This document shows, one piece after another, positions 44,834 through 57,307 of a stretch of 64,000 nucleotides of DNA. The stretch is from Euphorbia lathyris (lineage: Eukaryota; Streptophyta; Magnoliopsida; Malpighiales; Euphorbiaceae). A program made the translations under genes and the position numbers. Below the pieces are notes generated by a model that made no database searches, was not told the origin of the DNA, and worked only from the letters and a program-made list of their open reading frames with translations. How positions within the stretch are numbered: the first letter of the stretch is position 1; every line of letters begins with the position of its first letter. The DNA lies in assembly GCF_963576675.1 (NCBI RefSeq), contig NC_088918.1, forward strand, positions 30,537,501 through 30,601,500, given 5' to 3'.

Positions 44834-47800
44834 TTAATTAAAACGGAAACAAGCTCGTCCCCAAGCGTTGTCCCTAATTAAAAGCTGACAGAATTCCGGA
44901 GGCGAATCCCACCAATGGTTATCAGTGCTGACGTGGCGGTGGTTGGTAAGATGATCCGCCACTTGGTTTCCCTCGCGATATATATGCGAAGCCGTGAATT
45001 GCATATGCTGCAGGATCCGGAGGCAGTTCGACCACTCTGTTCTTAAATGCCAAGGGACCAGGCGAGTCTTCGACTTTAATGTATTTACCACGTACAGAGA
45101 ATCACTTTCCAACCAAAGACTGTGCCATCCTCGTGTGTCGGCGTGTTTAATTGCTGCCATCGCTGCCTCAAGCTCAGCCATGTGCGGGAAAGGCGAGTTC
45201 GAAGGAAAAGCGAACGCCCCAAGCTCTCTTCCCTGATGATTTCTGAATATTCCACCGCATCTAGTGGTCGAGCTGACAACCGAGGCATCGGTGTTTGCTT
45301 TAACCCAACCTCGGGGCGGCAGTTGCCAATGAATAGTGAGTAGACGAGGAGCCTTCTGAAGCCGAGGCTGGAGATCAAGTGATTGGAGAATCTGTCTTTC
45401 CACGATAGAATTCCAAACACTACCCTTTCCCGCCCAATCCGTTTGCCTGATCTGCCTCCATAGTAGTCTAAGAGAGACATGGATATTCGGATTAACATTT
45501 TCAAACAAACAATCATTCCTAGTTCTCCAGACGACCCAGATTACATTCACAACTGCACTCAGCCATAGTATTCTTATCTGCGAACTAAATTTCATTGTAA
45601 GTGTCTGAGCAACTAGCTCCTGAATTCCATTTCTAAAATTCACCTACCTTCCAAAAAGCCCCTCAATGCTAATCCATAGTTGTGATGTAAAGCTACAATT
45701 TAGTAACAAATGATCAAAAGTTTCCTCCTGATTCAAACACAGACAGCATCGCGAAACAATGGTCATTCTGTGGGTTTTTAGCCTGTCATGTGTGGGCAAT
45801 CGACCCAAATGAGCACGCCAAAAGATTAAAGAGTGCGACGGAGGGATGCCAGGCTGCCATATATGTCTGATAGGGTGTAAGACGGGCCTGTTTAGGAGCC
45901 ATTTATAGAACAACGACACCGAAAATCGTCCGTCCATTGCAGGTCTCCATAAACAGACGTCCCGATCCTCACCGCTTCCTTTAATTGCAGTTATCTCGTC
46001 TACGACTGCTTGATCCGAAATAGGAAGACTTTGCCAGTTTTCATGAAATCTGAAGTCCCTTGTACTATCCCAGAATTTAGCCCTCTCGCTCCTTGATAAA
46101 CCCAATCTATCTGCCAAAGTCGGTAAGATCCATTCAGAATTCCAAAAAGACAGATTTGTGTCCTTACCGATCAACCATTTGCAATTATCACGAAGGAAAA
46201 TGTATGGTCCTTTAATCGAAGACCAAATAGACGAGAGAGAGAGGGGATGTTCCGCATCAGCCCCGATATGCCTTGGAAACGAGAACGAAGGGTCTTAATG
46301 CAAAAAGCCTCATCAGCCAGAACACCCCATGCGATCTTCCCCAAAAGAGCTTGATTCCACAAACCAAGATCCTTGATACCAAGACCCCCTTCCTTTACTG
46401 ATTGCGTGCAAGAAAACCAAGCCGGCGTGATCAGTTTCCTCCCAGTAACAGATCCCGACCAAAGGAATTTTCTCATTTGTCGTGTTAGCTTTTTAATTAA
46501 GCTGATAGGCCATTTATAAATCATGAAGGAGTGGGTTAGAGAACCAGTTATAACTGCTTTAATAAGAATTAGCCTTCCCACCATAGATAGAGCACTGCCC
46601 TTCCAGTGAGTAAATTTCCCAGAAACTTTATCAGCTACAAAGGATAGAAAACATGCTCTCGGTGCCCCAACAAAAAACGGTACCCCCAAGTATTGAAACG
46701 GGAGCTTACCAATTCTGATACCCATGATCTCTGCAAGCCTCTTTTGCCGGCGTAGGGTAAGGTGCTTACCGAAGAAAATTTTCGATTTTTCCCAACTTAC
46801 TTTCTGACCAGACAGGCTACCATATAGCTCAAAAACCGAAGCGAGTGCCTGAACATTTGCTACAGAAGCTTTATAGAAAAGCATAATGTCATCCACGTAA
46901 AGGAGGTGGGATGGCATGTTACAAGAGCTAGTGTAGGTTGAAGGTATAAGCTTCCCACTGTCAACAAGCTGTGTCAGTAACATGCTTAAAAAGTCTTCGG
47001 CAAGGCTAAAAAGAATGGGCGATAGTGGATCCCCTTGCCTTACCCCTCTAGAGCACGCAAAATAGCCCTTAGTACCATCAGCTGTCATGATAGAGATACG
47101 AGCTGATGACAGAATGTTCAGGATCCAATCCCAGAACTGAAGAGAAAAGCCAAACGCCTCCAAAACTGACAATAGGAAGTTCCAGTCAAGCGTGTCAAAC
47201 GCTTTTGCGATATCAATTTTAAGGCTCATATTACCACCAAAGGTTTTCTTCTGTAAATTTTTTACCCCTTCTGAAGCCAAAGCAATTGAATGGTGAATGC
47301 TTCTTCCCTTTATAAAGCCGAATTGGTTCTGGGAGGTGATAAGATCCGCTACCTTAGCCAGCCTGTCAGCCAGTAATTTTGAGATAATTTTAAATCCAAA
47401 ATTACTAATCACAATGGGTCTATACTGCTCAATTCGCATGGCGTCCTTGGTCTTGGGCAAAAGTGTCATAATATTAGAGTTCAGCCCCGTAGTGATGATT
47501 CTTGTACGAAAAAACCACTTAACCATTTGACAGATATCAAGCGCAACAATGTCCCAAAAGGACTGAAAAAAATTCCCAGTAAAACCATCCGGGCCTGGCG
47601 CGCTTCCTGGATTCATGCTGAAAACTAAGTGCTTGATCTCCTCATCAAGTGGACATTGGAGAAGCTCCTCATTCATATCATTTGTTACTAGGCAGGGAAT
47701 GACCTCCTGAACCCGCGACAGATCAGCAGATATCATGTAGGGGTTAGTAAACAAGCTAGCAAAGTGGTTTGTGATGTGGCCGACGATCAGGTCGACGTCA

Positions 47801-48946
47801 GTAGATAGATCATTCGCAATTAGGAGAGCTGAGATACCAGTCGTTGCCCTCCTCTAGTTAGCCATCCTGTGAAAGAAAACACTATTTCTATCCCCAGCCT
47901 CCAGCCAGGTGATTCTACTCTTCTCTTTCAAGAAATTTTCTTTCTGTAACAAGTGACAGTCAATATTTTCATGAGCAATCTATTTTTGTTGGTGAAGGGC
48001 ATCAGAGAACCCACAATTAGCAAGCTGAAGTTGAATGTCATTTAGCTTCAGTTCGATGTCTGCAATATTCTTGTTGAAGTCTCCAAATATTTCTTTACTC
48101 CACCTACGAAGAATCGGCCTTAGGCCACGCAATTTGTGGCACAACAACTGCATAGGGCCGAGTTTGGGGTGATTACCCTTCTAATAATCATGAACGACAT
48201 CCTTAAGGCTCGGGTGAGACACCCACATAGACTGAAATCGGAAACGCGGTGGCCTGGTGAGGTTGAGATAGAATTTGAACAGCAAGGGGTGATGATCAGA
48301 ATGGTGACGTACCAGAACTGTACCATTATATAGCCAGGAGTCCACAAATTCCCCAGAAACAATGATTCTATCCAGCCTGCTTTCCACACGGGCTTGGTTA
48401 TGCCTGCCGTTGGACCAAGTGTGAAAGGAACCAGACGCTTGCACATCTCGCCATTCCCCGTCATCAATGAAACCCCGAAACTCTCTACAAGGGCGTGTAG
48501 CCGGAGCTCTATCAATTTTTTCATGAGCTCTTAACACTGCATTAAAATCCCCTATCACAAACCAATTTCCCCGAACCACTGTATATTGAGCTATAATTTC
48601 CTCATACATTATTTTCCTCCTGTTGGCCCAAATACTGCCATAAACAAAATAGAAAAACTGAACCGTACCCATGAGTATACACTGGATAAGAATAAATTGA
48701 TCACTGCAGGATATAACAGACATCGGATAATTTACTTTGATAGATTTAAAAAGCCACATGGATGATGGGTCCCTTTGATTTTGAGCAACAAAAACCATTC
48801 CCAGCTTTGCCCAGAAACGATTGTCAATAGCATCTTGGTTCAGCAATACAGAGCCAGTCAGGTTTATAAGTGACACATAAATTATAAACGTACCTCTGAG
48901 TATCCATGTTGAGGATACCCCTGCAGTTCCAGAAGATAACGCTCAT
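44834..48946 (-). pseudogene. LINE B ORF2: endonuclease, RT, zf-RVT, RNase H
   Basis: Start ATG 48946 (MSVIFWNCRG, endonuclease Asn), with a stop near 48823. The endonuclease frame resumes to 48181 with NWFVIGDFNAVL, ESRLDRIIVS and HHSDHHPLLF. After shifts, the RT frame (47754-46171) has NPGSAPGPDGFTGNFF, LKIDIAKAFDTLDW, SRGVRQGDPLSPILF and YVDDIMLF. The YVDD form replaces the more common YADD. A shift near 46173 leads to the zf-RVT region (WRAHLGRLPTHDRL, CCLCLNQEETFDHLLLNC). The RNase H frame (45643-44834) has ANTDASVV, AELEAAM, LESDSLYV and NQVADHL. It would mediate target-primed reverse transcription; here it is inactive through frame breaks. Confidence 0.88.
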
Positions 48947-50247
48947 TTAAAACGAGCCGGGGGCTTGATAGCCCGTTTAGTATGAGCTGGAGTTCTGTCT
49001 GTCATTGGGGGCTTGGGTATGCTCTTCTTGCTTTTTGACGTTACCGTTTCCCATTCCTGCGATTCCATTTCCTCCTGATCTGCCTAGCTGACCGAGGAGG
49101 GAGAGTGCCCCTTTTTGCCGGATGAGTTCGTAGAGAGGCTAGGAGAGGCAATCTCATTTGATAATTCAATGTTCGAGTTACTCGGTGAATCGACCCTCTC
49201 ACAGTCATCGTCCCATTGTTCCTCCTCCTCGGGGAGGTTGCTTTGTGATTTATCAATTAAACATCCAGTTCCCTCGACGACTGTAGGATGAACCTGCGGA
49301 GCTAGTGCTGTGATAATTCTGCATGTGGCTACTGTGATAGGCACCGAAGTGTTTTCATTGCCAACCCTCTTTTCTATCCATCCCAACTTTGATGTCGGTT
49401 TATCTTTTATGTCTTGTTTTCCCTTTTTTGGCTCCGACGGCTTCAGATTACGTTTGCATTCTTATGCCATGTGACCAATATTAGAGCAAATTTTATAAAA
49501 ACTTGGTAAGTTTTCATATAAGACATCTATCCAGAACTGTTTCCCTTCTCTTTCAATTCCCAGCTGTGTCGGAATCTCCGAAGCAAGATCAATGTCGACA
49601 AGAAGGCGAGCAAAGTGACCGAAATCACCATCAAGGGTTGCTCTGTCGAGTCTGATTAGGCCTCCTAGCCCCTTTGCGATATCTGACAGGATTTGAATGT
49701 CCCAATACTCCCAAAGTAAGGTATAGAGACGGACCCAGACTTACACGTGAGTTGATTTCTCAGCATAAGGATCGAAATCCGCCTTCCAAAGAAACTTGCC
49801 AGGCTGTAAATTGAGAACCCCCTTGCTTAACGCAAGGTCTTTCGATTCTCTTGAATTAAGAACAACTTGGAAGAAGCCTTTTCCAATTGAGATTAATCTC
49901 CAGGTCTCCCGTAATCCCCACTCGGAACTGAGCTTTTCCTTTAAATCTGCTACTTTCCAAGGTTTTTCTCCTTTCGCTAAGATAAGTCGTCCAATCAGGG
50001 AGTGAGCACACATATCGATTCGTTTTTCATATGCGGAATGAGAAATTTTCACTGAGCGAAAACCCCTAATTTCATAGACTGAAGCCGTGGAGATTGGTGA
50101 TGTCGCGATGTTGCGTTGAAGTATCTTCGAAAACGTCGGAGCGGGTCCTGGAGGATTTTCCACGGTGGTTTTGAACCGGAGATTTGGATTGAAGAGAACT
50201 CTGATACCCACATGGTCTTCGAATGTCGAATCGTGTTGTGTTGCCAT
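48943..50247 (-). pseudogene. LINE B ORF1, DUF4283-type RNA-binding protein
   Basis: ATG 50247. Residues ~60-170 are a DUF4283-type domain (KRIDMCAHSLIGRLI, SSEWGLRETWRLISIGKGFFQV). An in-frame TAA at 49741-49743 stands before VWVRLYTLLWEYWD, a second TAA near 49463 lies inside the zinc-knuckle block (C-x4-H of SNIGHMA..ECKRN), whose first Cys reads Tyr. The frame continues to TGA at 48943. Likely RNA-binding nucleoprotein of the element; dead as read. Confidence 0.8.
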
Positions 50248-50711
50248 GAATCGAGGTGTTTGACTGCGGCAGCGGAACAGGGGCGGCGCAGCTAGGTCAT
50301 CGTCAATCCTGCTTCACTATACCAGTAATATGCTGCAAATCACCTGCTGCGCCAGTAGTCACCTCAAGCTCACCAAAGCTAACTTCTTGGTCATCTTACC
50401 ACCAAGTCCACCAATTATTCTTGCAAACTGATAGTAGGATCATCTAAAGACAAACTCGAAGAAGAAGGACGTATAGTGTCTTTCCGCAACCAGCCGCAAA
50501 GCTCTAAACCGATGTCTTCAAGAGTTACAATTTTGGAGAAAGAAATTGCAATAGTGTAACAGAGAAATGGAAGGTTCAATCAAGTGTTTAGGATTTGTAG
50601 AAAAAGTGTAGATGAGAAAGAGAGATGGATTGCATAGAGCATGTGATTTGAGGAAGACCCATTATGCGCCGCCCAGAATATTAGGTCAGAGTAAAAGGAC
50701 AAAACAAAGAT

Positions 50712-51160
50712 GTAAGTAATAGGGTATTAAAAGAGTATGTGAGCATTTTACTCTTCATGTGGTTGTCATTCTCTTAATCTTGCACTTTGTGATATGCCCA
50801 GCACGAGCTCATCGATCCCAACTTCTCATCATTAACTAATGTTTTATATTAATTAAGTATTTTTATTATTTATCAAATATTTATATTATTTAATACTTTC
50901 ACCACTTATAATATTCAACACTTAAAATGTATTACGTAGTTTTTCAGCACTTAATTTTCAGTATGCTAACGTAAAATCAAACCACAAACAATAGCTTCTT
51001 TTTAGTAAAAATAAGGTTACTGATCCCGAGGAATCTCTTCTCATCCTCATAAATAATAGATTAAAAACAAATAAAATCTAATTCAGAAGCTATGCGACAT
51101 ACTAATAAAGAAGAGATGATGATTTTGAAGAAGAATTTGGAGTCTTTTTTTTTCTAAAGT
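50712..51160. other. AT-rich host flank, no gene seen
   Basis: Non-coding by inspection, between LINE B and a LINE fragment. No repeat or motif recognised. Confidence 0.5.
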
Positions 51161-51838
51161 GAGGAGGCGGAAAAAAGGGAACAGGCACCCCAACTAGGTT
51201 GACACCCCTCACAACACTCTAACCCGCAATCCAAATATTATTAATAAAGAATAAAAATCAATACAAACAAATCAAAGAGAACATAGAGAAGCAAACCGAT
51301 ATGAAACTCGGCTGCATTCATTGTCTATAAGGAAACTATGACAGAAATTTGCAAATGATTCCCACTAGCACTCCTTAGAGCTGGTACGTCCGAAGTTGGC
51401 AATGTCATCGATAACTTGGTTCCCTTTGCAGAAGATATGCGAGACTACTGCATGCATCAATTTGAGAAGATGGAGGCATTCCAACCACTCAACATGGAGC
51501 TGCTAAGGTACGAGCTTCGTTCTGGAACGTAGGGACATGGCCACAAAGGATGAGTCATTTTCAATCCATAACCTGTGTCAACCCTTTAAGTGACCATACC
51601 GAATACCAACAATGGCCGCTTGAAGCTCTGCCATGTGGGCAAACTGAAGCTGCGAAAGGAAAGCAAACAAACCCAGTGATTTGTCGTAGCTGTCCCTGAA
51701 GATTCTGCCACAACCTGCTAAAAGACGAAGAAATCATAAGAGAAGAATCAGTGTTTACCTTTACCCAGCCATTAGGTGGCGTCTGCCAATGCACCAGAAT
51801 GATTCGGGGAGCTTTCGTAGGGGTGGTGGAATTTATCT
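51161..51838 (-). pseudogene. 5'-truncated L1 fragment (RNase H tail and 3' UTR)
   Basis: The minus-strand frame 51794-51561 (WQTPPNGWVKVNTDSS) is the start of an L1 RNase H domain; GHCWYSVWSLKG-type sequence follows with shifts, and NQVIDD-type residues are recoverable near 51410. The 3' part resembles the tail of LINE B (CCCAACTA..GTTG..CCCCT). A second, older relative of LINE B. Confidence 0.7.
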
Positions 51839-51839
51839 A

Positions 51840-52659
51840 ATGAAATTAATAGTCAAAAATATATATAACCAATTGATTTACTTTTCAAAAAATTAAAAGG
51901 AGCAATTGCCCCATTTCCTTGCATGTGGCGTCGCCTAGGGCCTCTAAAATGCTAGGATCGTCCATGTTACTAAAATAATATTAACTTTTATATTTGTAAA
52001 AAATATACATAAAATTGCCTAGGGTCTCTAAAATGCTATAGCGGTCCCTAAATTCACATCAATGGACTGATATGGGAAAAACTATTTTTAACATAAAATA
52101 TGCATGCAAAATATACTTGATATCGCTTACATGAAAAAAGGACAAACGTGAGCTAAATATGTGTTATTTATTATGTGTAGACATTTAACAGAACAAAAAA
52201 AATTCATGTGTCTTTGTTGTGCATGATGAGTGGCAAAGCCAAGATTTCAGATTAGTGGAACTAATTTTAGCTCGAAAAAACAATTATCCATGCATATATA
52301 TAAAAAATTAAAATCACTTTGATTTTGGATATGCAAACCTTTAAGAACTTGTTGGAATTTGAATCTGAACTTGTTGATAATAATATTACTGAAATTCACT
52401 ATTTCTTCTCCTAGGTCGTTGACAACATAAGAATAACTAATCCCTTTTTCCTCTTGGATTTCATATCATGTCATCTCTTTATAGGGTTGAATGTCGAAGT
52501 TGGAAACTCCTTGACATTTTGTGGTTTAAGAAGTATAATTTCAATTCTAAAATCTTTTATCTCATATCTCATTTTTACAGATTACTCTTCTCAAGGATCC
52601 GTCGGGTTTAGGGGTGCCAAGATCCGGGTTGCCTCTGCCACTGTTTGTAGGGATGTGTC

Positions 52660-52699
<40 letters not shown>

Positions 52700-52791
52700 C
52701 CTTTTTTTCAAAAAAAAAAAACCCTATTTTTTGGTTTTATATATCAAGATAGGCTTATAGATAAAGCTAAAGAATAGTTTTATATAACAAC
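51840..52791. other. Gene-free AT-rich stretch with short direct repeat
   Basis: GCCTAGGGCCTCTAAAATGC-type words occur at about 51933 and 52018 (85 bases apart). No coding region accepted; the 107-codon plus frame at 52454 spans a microsatellite and has no recognisable domain. Confidence 0.5.
52660..52698. repeat. (AAT)13 microsatellite
   Basis: Thirteen AAT/ATA units without interruption, followed by T7 and A10 runs. Confidence 0.95.
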
Positions 52792-55121
52792 TGATATATC
52801 ATTATTTGAATGGGCCTTAGATGAATGGGCTGTAAATGGGCTTTAGCCGTATTTCGAAGCTAAGATTTAGGGTCCAGACTCAATAAGACCTAAAAACATA
52901 CCTCCCTTCGACTGAACTCGCATTCGGCCATAAGGTATCAAGAGAGGTCTTTTCGAGAGCTTCCTAGGATGACACATGGATCAATGTTCATCCTAGATTT
53001 CAAAGGCACGCTCCCTAAGTTCACATTTACTGCGGAACAGAAATGTAGGGTCCAAAGACCAATTAAACATCGCCATGTGTCTAGGTACACACTGTTTTGC
53101 CTATAAATAGCTTGAGGATCAACAGTTACATATACATAAATTCATAACTCATCTTCTTACTTTATTGCTCTAAAGTTGGTCTAATATTTTCTCAAATATT
53201 CACTGACTTAGCATCGGAAAGGGTTTGCCGGATATTCAGCCCTCTTTTTTGACGGTTGTTACCATCTCTGGTCACTGAATTATAGTTGGAAGGGAAGATT
53301 TCATAAAGATAAACATCATTTGGTGCGGTGAACTTGGATCGCTTTTCGTAAAAAGATGGTTCATGTTTAAAGTTCAATTGTTCATCCTGTAATTCAACCT
53401 ACAGTGCAACTTGTAGTTCAGTCGGTGATTCAGCTTAATCAAAAAGCTAAAGATATTCCTGGTTCTTCAGCTGATTTCCATCATGGCCTAGTTGATTCTC
53501 GTAATCATCTTTTTTCACCACTGATAGTTACACTAACTTTAGACCAAAGGATTGACGCTTGCTTAGGGTCATTAAATCCTGAGCAGCACAGTTTTATGGA
53601 TGTTTTAACGAGACAATTGATATATAATATGGGATCTGTTCAAGAGTCTATGAACATCCTTCTAGCGGAGCATGCTACGAAGATGGAGGTTATGTGTCTG
53701 GAGTTGAAGGAAACAAGGGACATTGGGAGGTATGGTGACGGAAGAGGATCAGTTGCTTATTCTACGGGACATCATATTGCGCAAACATGTCCTGGGAAGT
53801 TGGGATTTTCTGAAGAATCTCAGCCTGAGGTATTTAGATGATGATTGAAGGAAAGACCTAAAAGCCCTTCACATCGAAGGAGTCATCATTCACCTTCACC
53901 TTCACCTAATAGGCATGTTCCGAAGCCGGAAGGATCTAGATCCCTAAAACGGCGTAGGGGCGTTCACTGAATCCTTGATTCATGGTTACGAAACTCATAA
54001 GAAAAAGATAGAGGTTTCTAGATCTCTTGAATATCGTGATCACAGGCAGCCGAAGCTGAAAGAAAATGAATCTTCCTTAAATGAGGAAGTCTATAATCTC
54101 ATCAAAAGTGAAGTTCGGAACATGAAGAAAGGCGAAGGACTAGAGTCGAGGATGCCAGAGACTACAGATGTGGATACTCCTTTGAGTGCTGAAATAATGA
54201 GTCAGTCGATGCCATTGGGTTTCAAGTATCATCTACTCAAATATTACAACGGTATGACAGATCCAACCCTGCACGTGAAGAATTTTCTGAGAGCTCTATA
54301 AACTACTATGACAACTGATGCACTCATGTGTCGTTTATTTTCAACGACACTGAAAAATTCGTCTGCTTACTAGTATGACCAATTCTTGCCAGACTGTATT
54401 AGATCTTTCAAGCAAATGCCTAAGGAGTCTGTGGATCTTTAAAGGAGTGGGTTGCATGTTTCCAGAGAGTGGTTATTCAGATCAATCATCTGAATGTTGA
54501 TGGGCCGCTGGAAGCTATAGCAAGTAATTGTCGAAGCAAAGATTTATCCAAGGAGCTTACCACCTAAAGACCGAAGAACTTTACAAACTTGATGCGTAGA
54601 GCCCATCATTTTGGCATCATGATACAACATTATTTGAATGGGCCTTAGATGAATGGGTTGTAAACGGGCTTTAGCCGTATTCCGAAGCTAACATTTAGGG
54701 CCCAGACTCAATAAGGCCCAAAAACGTACTTTCCTTCCTCTGAACTCGCATTTGGCCATAAGGTATCAACCTAGGATGACACGTCGACCAATGATCATCC
54801 TGGATTCCAAAGGCACGCTCCCCAAGTTCACATTTACTGTGTAACAGAAACGTAGGGTCTGAACACCAATTATACATTGCCTCATGTCCAGGTAAACATT
54901 ATTTTGCCTATAAATAGATTGAGGATCAACAGTTAAATATACATAATACCTCATCTTCTTACTTCATTGCTCTAAAGTTGGTCTAATATTTCCTCAAATA
55001 TTCACTGACTTTAGCATTGGAGAGGCATCGCTGGAACTCTGGCCCCCTTTTCTGACGACTGTTACCATCTCAGGTCACTGAAGTACAGTTGGAAGAGAAG
55101 ATTTCATAAGGATAGACATCA
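52792..55121 (+). mobile_element. Gag-only Ty3 LTR retrotransposon (non-autonomous)
   Basis: LTRs at 52792-53318 (527 bp) and 54620-55121 (502 bp), TG..CA ends, 5-bp duplication ACAAC (52787-52791 and 55122-55126). TATA boxes CTATAAATAG at 53101 and 54910. A possible PBS (TGGTGCGGTGAAC) starts two to three bases after the first LTR. The 1.3-kb interior holds only decayed gag; no pol motif is seen. The LTRs differ at many sites by eye, including a ~25-bp indel, so it is old. Confidence 0.88.
53404..54600 (+). pseudogene. Decayed Ty3 gag
   Basis: Frame 53404-53841 is N-terminal gag-like (long helical, LDQRIDACLG). Frame 53975-54301 has TPLSAEIMSQSMPLGFKYHL and YYNGMTDPTLHVKNF, matching the start of a Ty3/Tat-type gag domain. 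It is cut by a stop at 54301, after which LFSTTLKNSSAY and DCIRSFKQMPKES are readable between stops. No zinc knuckle or protease follows. Confidence 0.7.
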
Positions 55122-55379
55122 ACAACTATAAGATATCAAACATTGCTTAACGAGATAGCTATACATCTCTTTATATGTCACGCAATTCTTCATTTAATGT
55201 ACCTTTAAAGAGGTAAAAGAGGACCTAAACCCTAAACGTAACAAGGAAACCCTAGCATCGCATGATGAAATTACGAAACTATCCTTGCTTATGTGCAGCC
55301 ATTTAATTGGGCACTGGACCGGATGAATTTGAATATGAGGGCCCGGTAAAATGACTAATAAGGAGGAATTAAAAGAATG

Positions 55380-55650
55380 GAGGTTTAATTAGAAAAACTG
55401 GACAAATGAAACAACAAGAATTGTGAGGAAATGGTATATATCATTATCAGCTACTTAGCTTCATAACAACTCTGATTAATTTTACAATTACAAGACCACG
55501 TCTCTAATTATGCTAATTATTCATGGAAAATCTAATAAAGAAACAAGAAATGTCAGCAAATGGTATATAAGATTTTCAATTCTGCCTATGTAATTTATAA
55601 CAACTCTGAGTATTTTACTACCACAGCACAAGACCACCTCTTAATCAATT
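55380..55650 (+). promoter_or_regulatory. Duplicated promoter-distal segments upstream of the germin-like gene
   Basis: Two diverged copies of a ~85-base segment (about 55430-55510 and 55556-55645) share AATGGTATATA, ATAACAACTCTGA and AAGACCAC words. A third copy is 11 kb upstream (44510-44605). They lie 350-600 bases from the germin-like start, in the distal promoter. Confidence 0.6.
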
Positions 55651-55944
55651 TGAGTTTTGTTATAGTTTCCTTCAAGGTGATATGACCTACTTCGATCTTG
55701 ACCCACCAACTGTGCCTATCCTTCAAGGTTTTGAATCTCTCTTGTTTTTGACAAGTCTTTCAAAACTCTCTTCTCACTACATGACTTATTCCATGCAGTG
55801 AGCTAAGCCAATTAGGAATCGGAAGAAAATTACTAAATCAGAGAAAGGTTAAATAGATTGACTTTAAATAATTTAATAACTTGTCTGGTTTCTATCAATT
55901 TATTATGTTGAGTAATTGGCACTGAACATTTCAAACAATTTCAG

Positions 55945-55953
55945 CTATAAATA
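55945..55953 (+). promoter_or_regulatory. TATA box of germin-like gene
   Basis: CTATAAATA, 57 bases before the ATG at 56010; predicts a ~30-base leader. Confidence 0.75.
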
Positions 55954-56009
55954 CTCATTAATTCTCACAATTGAGATATAATTAAGCTTAAGACTTCTCT
56001 TAATTAATT

Positions 56010-56753
56010 ATGACAATGAAATTCTTTGTAGCTTTAGTTATATTAGCACTGGCTTCCTCTTTGGCATCTGCATCTGATCCTAGCCCCCTCCAGGATTTCT
56101 GCGTAGCCATAGCCGAACCCAAGAATGCTGGTATGTATTTTTCAACTTGTCTATATATTTAATTTCTCTCATATATTTTTCTAACAGAACATTATTCTTA
56201 TGCAGTTTTTGTGAATGGAAAGTTCTGCAAGAACCCAAATGAAACCGTAGCAGAAGATTTCTTCTATCGTGGACTGAATGTAGCAACAGATACAAATAAT
56301 GACAATGGAGTAAATGTAACCTTGTTAAATGTTGATCAAATAAAAGGACTCAACACACTTGGTATATCATTAGCTAGGATTGACTATGCCCCAAATGGTG
56401 GATTAAACCCTCCTCATATTCACCCTCGTGCCACTGAAATCCTTGTTGTGATTGAAGGAACTCTCCTTGTTGGTTTCGTCACATCTAATCCTAATAAGCT
56501 CTTCACTAAAACACTTTACCCAGGAGATGTTTTTGTATTCCCAATTGGACTAATTCACTTCCAGTTCAATATTGCTAAGACTAAAGGTGTTGCTTTTGCT
56601 GGTTTAAGCAGCCAAAATCCAGGTGTTATTACTATTGCTAATGCTGTCTTTGGTCCTAATCCACCTATTAATCCAGATGTTCTTGCTAAAGCCTTTATGT
56701 TGGATCAATATGCTGTCAAGGATCTTCAGAACAAGTTTGCCAATGTCAACTAG
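56010..56753 (+). CDS. Germin-like protein (cupin), two exons
   Basis: Exons 56010-56130 and 56206-56753 with a GT-AG intron of 75 bases, giving 222 residues, normal for the family. Residues 1-~22 are a signal peptide ([20 protein letters not shown]), so the product is secreted to the apoplast. A conserved Cys pair (DFCVA and GKFCKN) is expected to form the germin disulfide. Cupin box 1 ([21 protein letters not shown]) supplies two His and Glu, and box 2 ([17 protein letters not shown]) supplies the third His for manganese binding. Possible N-glycosylation sites: NETV and NVTL. The early intron and residues match subfamily-1 germin-like proteins. Family members act as Mn superoxide dismutases or in defence and cell-wall processes; oxalate oxidase activity is not implied. 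No defect seen; probably functional, and the only host gene in the window. Confidence 0.95.
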
Positions 56754-57096
56754 ATTGACTACTTTTTTAACACAATAATCTAATAAGACATAGATGTACT
56801 TCCTCTATGTATTTTTATGTATAATGTCAATTCATTAGGTATTTAACTCCTGCTTCTTCATTTTCAAATAAATGGTAAAACCTTTCAATTTTCTCAATAT
56901 ATTCTCTTCTAGTGTGTTTAAATTTCATTATAAGTCTTACCATTGCAGATTTCATCATCTTTTCATTGATTTAAAACAATAAGGAATATAAATTGTTTGA
57001 GCATGTTCCAAAGATAAAATTAGAGAAGCACAAATAGGAACAATAAGCAACTCAACAGAACATATATAAATTATTTCAGTGCAAGCAACCCTTGGG
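56754..57096 (+). other. 3' flank of germin-like gene
   Basis: AT-rich; ATGTATTTTTATGTATAATG near 56805-56825 may hold the polyadenylation signal. No other feature seen. Confidence 0.4.
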
Positions 57097-57307
57097 TGTT
57101 GAAATAATAAACTTATAATTAATAGTTTTTAATTTGGTTCAGTGTATTGTTGAAGAGTCATTTCAGTATTTATCAAGAGTTGTATTAAAAGTCATGTCTG
57201 TAATCTATAAATACCTATCAATACAGAGAGTTATTTATCAAGAGAATTTTCTTCCAGCAATTATACTCTCATTTGTATCTATGAAAGTTTATTTATTTGA
57301 TCCAACA
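57097..57307 (+). repeat. Possible decayed copia-type solo LTR
   Basis: Starts TGTTGAAATAATAAAC, has CTATAAATACC near 57205, and ends TCCAACA followed by a TTGGGTTCTTAGC stretch resembling a worn tRNA-Met PBS. No partner LTR found. A second PBS-like TTGATATCAGAGC at about 57708 is unexplained. The rest of 57308-58155 has no recognised feature. Confidence 0.4.

Larger units (their letters stand above)
44691..50693 (-). mobile_element. L1-type LINE B, nearly full length
   Basis: An 18-bp duplication AAAGGACAAAACAAAGAT (44673-44690 and 50694-50711) flanks a minus-strand L1 of about 6.0 kb ending in a short A-tail next to 44691. ORF1 starts at 50247 and overlaps ORF2 (ATG 48946) by ATGA. The exact duplication suggests a moderately recent insertion, though both ORFs now carry stops and shifts. 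Confidence 0.92.

Noticed and set aside
52454..52777. 107-codon plus-strand frame
   Set aside because: Includes an Ile run coded by the AAT microsatellite; no domain and no promoter or splice context.
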